Shown here: piece by piece, positions 14,424-16,514 of the stretch | Numbering within the stretch: position 1 is the first letter of the stretch | Layout: the number at the start of each line of letters is the position of its first letter | Assembly (NCBI GenBank): GCA_020853835.1 | Contig: JADYYC010000152.1 | Span: 1 to 16,514, forward strand | From: Anaerolineales bacterium | GTDB lineage: Bacteria > Chloroflexota > Anaerolineae > Anaerolineales > UBA4823 | Length of the DNA: 16,514 nucleotides | Reading direction: 5' to 3' | Made by a program: the position numbers and the translations under genes | Notes under the pieces: model-generated | The model's database searches: none | What the model was told of the DNA's origin: nothing | The model's input: the letters and a program-made list of their open reading frames with translations, nothing else

Positions 14424-15371
14424 TTATCTATTTCGCGGCGGTTTTCTTGTTGGAATCAATTCCCGCCGGATTTCTCTTTCGAGCGTTTGGACAACCGCTG
14501 GCTTGCCTGCCAAAAAGCCCAACGCCTGCTGAGGTGTTTTACCCAGGAAAGCCTCTCCATAAAAATAGCCATCTGTAACCTGGTGGATCAAATGAATAGA
14601 GGCGGCTGTGGTAAACACTTCGACGATGTTATCGATTCCTTGATCGTGTATTATATCAAAATTTGTTGTAGATCGACAGGGTGCGAATTGATTTTTGATG
14701 ATCCGGGCTTGTATTCTGAGCCCATGATGGCGTTTCTCTTGTTTGATTTCCTGTAATTGGCGTAGATATAGTCGGACTGAGGCTTTAAATCTGATCGCCA
14801 GCCGGCCAATATGCTTCTCCAGACGGTGATAGGTCGAGCTCATTTGCCGGTCGGGGTAGTCCGTGAAGACCACCAGGGTATCGCTCCTGCTCAGTCCCGC
14901 GGCGATCCGGCTCAGGCAGGTCGAGAGCAATTCGGAGTTTCTTTCCTCGGCTGTTTCCAATGATCCGCCTTCAAACTCGATTTCTGGCACCAGCGTCTGG
15001 AGCGAATCCAGGACGATCACAGAGAACACCCCGCTTTTTACCAATCGCTCCAGGATTCCTAAAGCCTGTTCGGCAGAGGCTGGCTGAGCATAATACATGT
15101 TTTCCACAACGGCGCCGCATCGGCGGGCATAATCAGGGGAAAAGCTCATGTCCGTATCGATCCAGGCGCACAAGCCGCCGCGCTTTTGCGCCCCTGCCAC
15201 GATATGCTGGCAAAGGGTGGTCTTTCCAGTCGAGGAGGCGCCCACAATTTCGACGACGGAGCCTGTAACAAATCCGCCTGTGCATAGAGCGATGTCCAGT
15301 TTCAAGGAACCGCTGGGAATCACCCTGTGCTTTGGGCGCCCGGTGGGTGGGGCTGGCGTATCAACATCCAC
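14424..15371 (-). CDS. divergent RecA-like ATPase
   Basis: The 315-residue protein aligns by eye with the RecA core: SGSLKLDIAL, Walker A GASSTGKTT (44-52), AWIDTDMSF where RecA has FIDAEHAL, Walker B VIVLDS (118-123), and FKASVRL. It differs from a working RecA at important places. The first 33 or so residues, including the helix RecA uses to polymerise, are missing. The catalytic Glu96 of E. coli RecA is Asp (D74). The NQ of the ATP sensor (N193-Q194) reads DY (171-172). KNK reads KNQ near the subunit interface. Loops L1 and L2 (GEIGD; the glycine-rich GNPETTTGG) are replaced. It probably binds ATP but may not form DNA filaments. The start is GTG 15371; an in-frame stop lies twelve codons upstream. 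It sits at the usual recA position, before recX, so it may be a degenerate recA or a paralogue. Confidence 0.75.
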   Translation of the reverse strand: MDVDTPAPPTGRPKHRVIPSGSLKLDIALCTGGFVTGSVVEIVGASSTGKTTLCQHIVAGAQKRGGLCAWIDTDMSFSPDYARRCGAVVENMYYAQPASAEQALGILERLVKSGVFSVIVLDSLQTLVPEIEFEGGSLETAEERNSELLSTCLSRIAAGLSRSDTLVVFTDYPDRQMSSTYHRLEKHIGRLAIRFKASVRLYLRQLQEIKQEKRHHGLRIQARIIKNQFAPCRSTTNFDIIHDQGIDNIVEVFTTAASIHLIHQVTDGYFYGEAFLGKTPQQALGFLAGKPAVVQTLEREIRRELIPTRKPPRNR

Positions 15372-15558
15372 AGAATCCGTTTTTCCCCTTCCAATAGGCA
15401 GACATCAACTGATGATTTGATTTTACAACAAACCTCCCTGTTTGTTTCATGCTAACGCGATGAAGCATCGGGGAAAAAGGTTGTTTTCCAAAACCGAAAT
15501 TTGACAAATTGAAACTGTTAAAACCCTATCCACTTTGCCTTTTTGTTGGGTTAAGACC

Positions 15559-15587
15559 TTGCATTCTGGAGAATATTTAGTTATACT
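15559..15587 (+). promoter_or_regulatory. mraZ promoter
   Basis: TATACT (15582-15587) is a good -10 element; TTGCAT (15559-15564), 17 bases upstream, is a partial -35. The predicted start is near 15594, just before the MraZ boxes, giving a leader of about 80 bases. Confidence 0.5.
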
Positions 15588-15598
15588 GTGTGTGTTTG

Positions 15599-15623
15599 TG
15601 GGATTAAGTGGGAGAAAGTGGTG
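15599..15623 (+). promoter_or_regulatory. phased MraZ-binding repeats
   Basis: TGGGA (15599-15603), TGGGA (15609-15613) and TGGTG (15619-15623) recur every ten bases, with five-base spacers TTAAG and GAAAG. TGGG-type pentamers with five-base spacers are the known MraZ operator in E. coli. A weaker TGTGT lies one period earlier (15589). They cover the first transcribed bases, so MraZ should repress its own operon. Confidence 0.8.
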
Positions 15624-15654
15624 GAACGCCGGAAGCCCGGCGTTCTGGCTTTTG
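15624..15654 (+). terminator. terminator-like hairpin in the mraZ leader
   Basis: GAACGCCGG (15624-15632) and CCGGCGTTC (15637-15645) form a perfect nine-pair stem with an AAGC loop, followed by TGGCTTTTG. It stands between the MraZ boxes and the ribosome binding site. The short U-run makes partial termination possible; it could also be a plain mRNA-stabilising hairpin. Confidence 0.5.
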
Positions 15655-15672
15655 TAAAGGAAGGTAGAACAG

Positions 15673-16113
15673 GTGTTCTTAGGTCAATTCTACCACAACA
15701 TCGATGATAAAGGGCGTTTGACCGTGCCCGTTCGCTATCGTGAAGACCTGGTTCCCTATGGCGCTTACGTGATGCAGGGCTTTGAACGCAACCTGGTCGT
15801 ACTGCCTTCCGAGAGGTATATCGAGTTATCGCAGCGCGTCAATCAAATGAGCATGACCGATTCGACCGCCCGGCTGCTGCGCCGGCTGGTATTCTCAACC
15901 GCCAATCGGGTCGAGCTTGATAAGACGGGCCGGATCCTGCTCCCACAGTTTTTGCGCGAATTTGCAGGGCTTGTCAGTGGTACGGTCATTGTTGGCATGG
16001 GGAGTTATTTCGAAATCTGGACACCCGATTCCTGGAACGTCCAGAATGACGAATTGATGGATGCTCAATCCAACCTGGATCGGTTTTCCGAGTTGAACCT
16101 GTCATTCACATGA
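15673..16113 (+). CDS. mraZ: transcriptional regulator MraZ
   Basis: MraZ is a ring-forming DNA-binding protein of the AbrB/SpoVT fold that controls the division and cell-wall (dcw) cluster, usually as a repressor of its own operon. The 146-residue protein starts MFLGQFYHNIDDKGRLTVPV, with the first DxKGR motif at 11-15, and repeats it as DKTGRILLP at 83-91, the two-copy arrangement of the family. Length is normal. The start is GTG 15673, with AAAGGAAGG (15656-15664) eight bases before it. The phased TGGGA boxes upstream fit autoregulation. rsmH follows 19 bases after the stop, as in most dcw clusters. Confidence 0.97.
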   Translation: MFLGQFYHNIDDKGRLTVPVRYREDLVPYGAYVMQGFERNLVVLPSERYIELSQRVNQMSMTDSTARLLRRLVFSTANRVELDKTGRILLPQFLREFAGLVSGTVIVGMGSYFEIWTPDSWNVQNDELMDAQSNLDRFSELNLSFT

Positions 16114-16132
16114 TGCCCTGGACCCATGTGCA

Positions 16133-16514
16133 ATGGCGCTAGAGCTAGACGGCATATCACACCACCCGGTACTTTACCACGAGATTTTACAATTCTTGCG
16201 GCCTGCTCAGGGCGGTCGCTATGTCGATTGCACGCTGGGGGCAGGAGGACATGCCTGGGGAATCTTGGAGAAGAGTTCGCCCGATGGATTATTGCTCGGT
16301 CTGGAACTTGATCCGCAGGCTTTGGAAATTGCACGACAGCGCTTGAAACCATTTGCGGAGCGAGCTACTTTGGTTTTGGCATCGTATGTGACGTTGAGTG
16401 AGCAGTTGGATAAGCTCGGCTGGCGGGCAGTAGATGGGATTTTGCTGGATCTCGGTGTGTCTTCAATGCAGTTAGACACCCCCGAGAGGGGTTTTTCGCT
16501 TTTAGCGGATGGTC
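16133..16514 (+). CDS. rsmH: 16S rRNA m4C1402 methyltransferase RsmH, N-terminal part
   Basis: RsmH (MraW) methylates N4 of C1402 in 16S rRNA. The 127 codons in the window contain HHPVLYHEIL, GGRYVDCTLGAGGHAWGIL (the SAM-binding loop, GAGGH), LLGLELDPQALEIA and DGILLDLGVSSMQLD, followed by ERGFSLLADG, all standard RsmH motifs. The gene runs off the window end, so its C-terminal half is not seen. The ATG at 16133 fits the usual N-terminus (a few residues before HxPVL), though the sequence ahead of it has only a weak TGGA. A ten-codon frame from ATG 16110, overlapping the mraZ stop, runs across this start and could couple translation. Confidence 0.96.
   Translation, partial: MALELDGISHHPVLYHEILQFLRPAQGGRYVDCTLGAGGHAWGILEKSSPDGLLLGLELDPQALEIARQRLKPFAERATLVLASYVTLSEQLDKLGWRAVDGILLDLGVSSMQLDTPERGFSLLADG

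Larger units (their letters stand above)
15372..15672. other. divergent intergenic region, RecA-like gene / mraZ
   Basis: This stretch of about 300 bases separates the two divergent genes. The right part holds the mraZ promoter, MraZ boxes and a leader hairpin, listed separately. The left part has several inverted repeats: AACAAAC (15427-15433) / GTTTGTT (15440-15446), whose loop reads AGGGAGG on the - strand; ATGCT/AGCAT near 15450-15469; and GTTTT-CC-AAAAC (15483-15494). A TTGACA at 15501-15506 on the + strand has no good -10 after it. No coding region is apparent. Confidence 0.5.

Noticed and set aside
15501..15530. TTGACA on the + strand as a second mraZ promoter.
   Set aside because: The sequence 16-19 bases downstream (CCCTATCC) is not an acceptable -10 element; the TTGCAT/TATACT pair further on is better placed.
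15666..15679. AGAAC-AGGT-GTTCT, a match to the Gram-positive LexA box GAAC-N4-GTTC.
   Set aside because: It overlaps the mraZ ribosome binding region and start codon rather than the promoter, and the second arm encodes the first codons (GTG TTC TTA). mraZ is not a known SOS gene, and no similar box lies before the RecA-like gene. Probably chance.
16110..16142. Ten-codon frame (MMPWTHVQWR) overlapping the mraZ stop as ATGA and the rsmH start.
   Set aside because: It has no ribosome binding site of its own and is very short. Mentioned only as a possible coupling device in the rsmH entry.

Overview
The window looks like chromosomal core sequence from a bacterium of the phylum Chloroflexota, most likely class Anaerolineae. 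This is inferred from gene order (truA-rplM-rpsI; a recA-like gene, recX and RNase Y in a row; mraZ-rsmH opening a division/cell-wall cluster), from a B. subtilis KimA-like potassium importer and from moderately GC-rich coding sequence. No 16S rRNA is present, so the placement is tentative. I see no tRNA, rRNA, CRISPR array, phage or complete IS element.

Layout. (1) 1-1150, + strand: the end of truA, then rplM and rpsI (ribosomal proteins L13 and S9), closed by a long hairpin terminator. (2) 1212-2666, +: a YabN-type fusion of a tetrapyrrole-methylase domain with two MazG domains, ending stop-to-stop against the convergent gene. (3) 7473-2667, -: tryptophanase, an RlmI-like SAM methyltransferase, a small four-helix membrane protein and a KimA-family K+/H+ symporter, in transcription order. 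(4) 7474-7704: a divergent promoter region with a palindromic -10 element and a possible 28-residue Cys-rich protein. (5) 7705-8989, +: an uncharacterised two-helix membrane protein overlapping a glyoxalase-II-type metallo-hydrolase. (6) 9017-11742, +: two translationally coupled SPFH-like membrane proteins behind a near-consensus promoter. (7) 11743-11895: a hairpin terminator and a dispersed-repeat-like hairpin. (8) 15371-11896, -: a divergent RecA-like ATPase, a 330-base gap, then recX and rny. (9) 15372-16514, +: the mraZ promoter with phased MraZ boxes and a leader hairpin, mraZ, and the start of rsmH.

Most genes are housekeeping: ribosome assembly and modification (truA, rplM, rpsI, rsmH, the methyltransferase), nucleotide-pool cleaning (yabN), RNA turnover (rny) and control of the division cluster (mraZ). 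The less ordinary parts are the RecA-like protein, which sits where recA is expected but lacks the N-terminal polymerisation segment and has changed ATP-sensing and DNA-loop residues; the paired SPFH membrane proteins with their own promoter; and the mraZ leader. All functional assignments come from reading motifs by eye; no database search was run.
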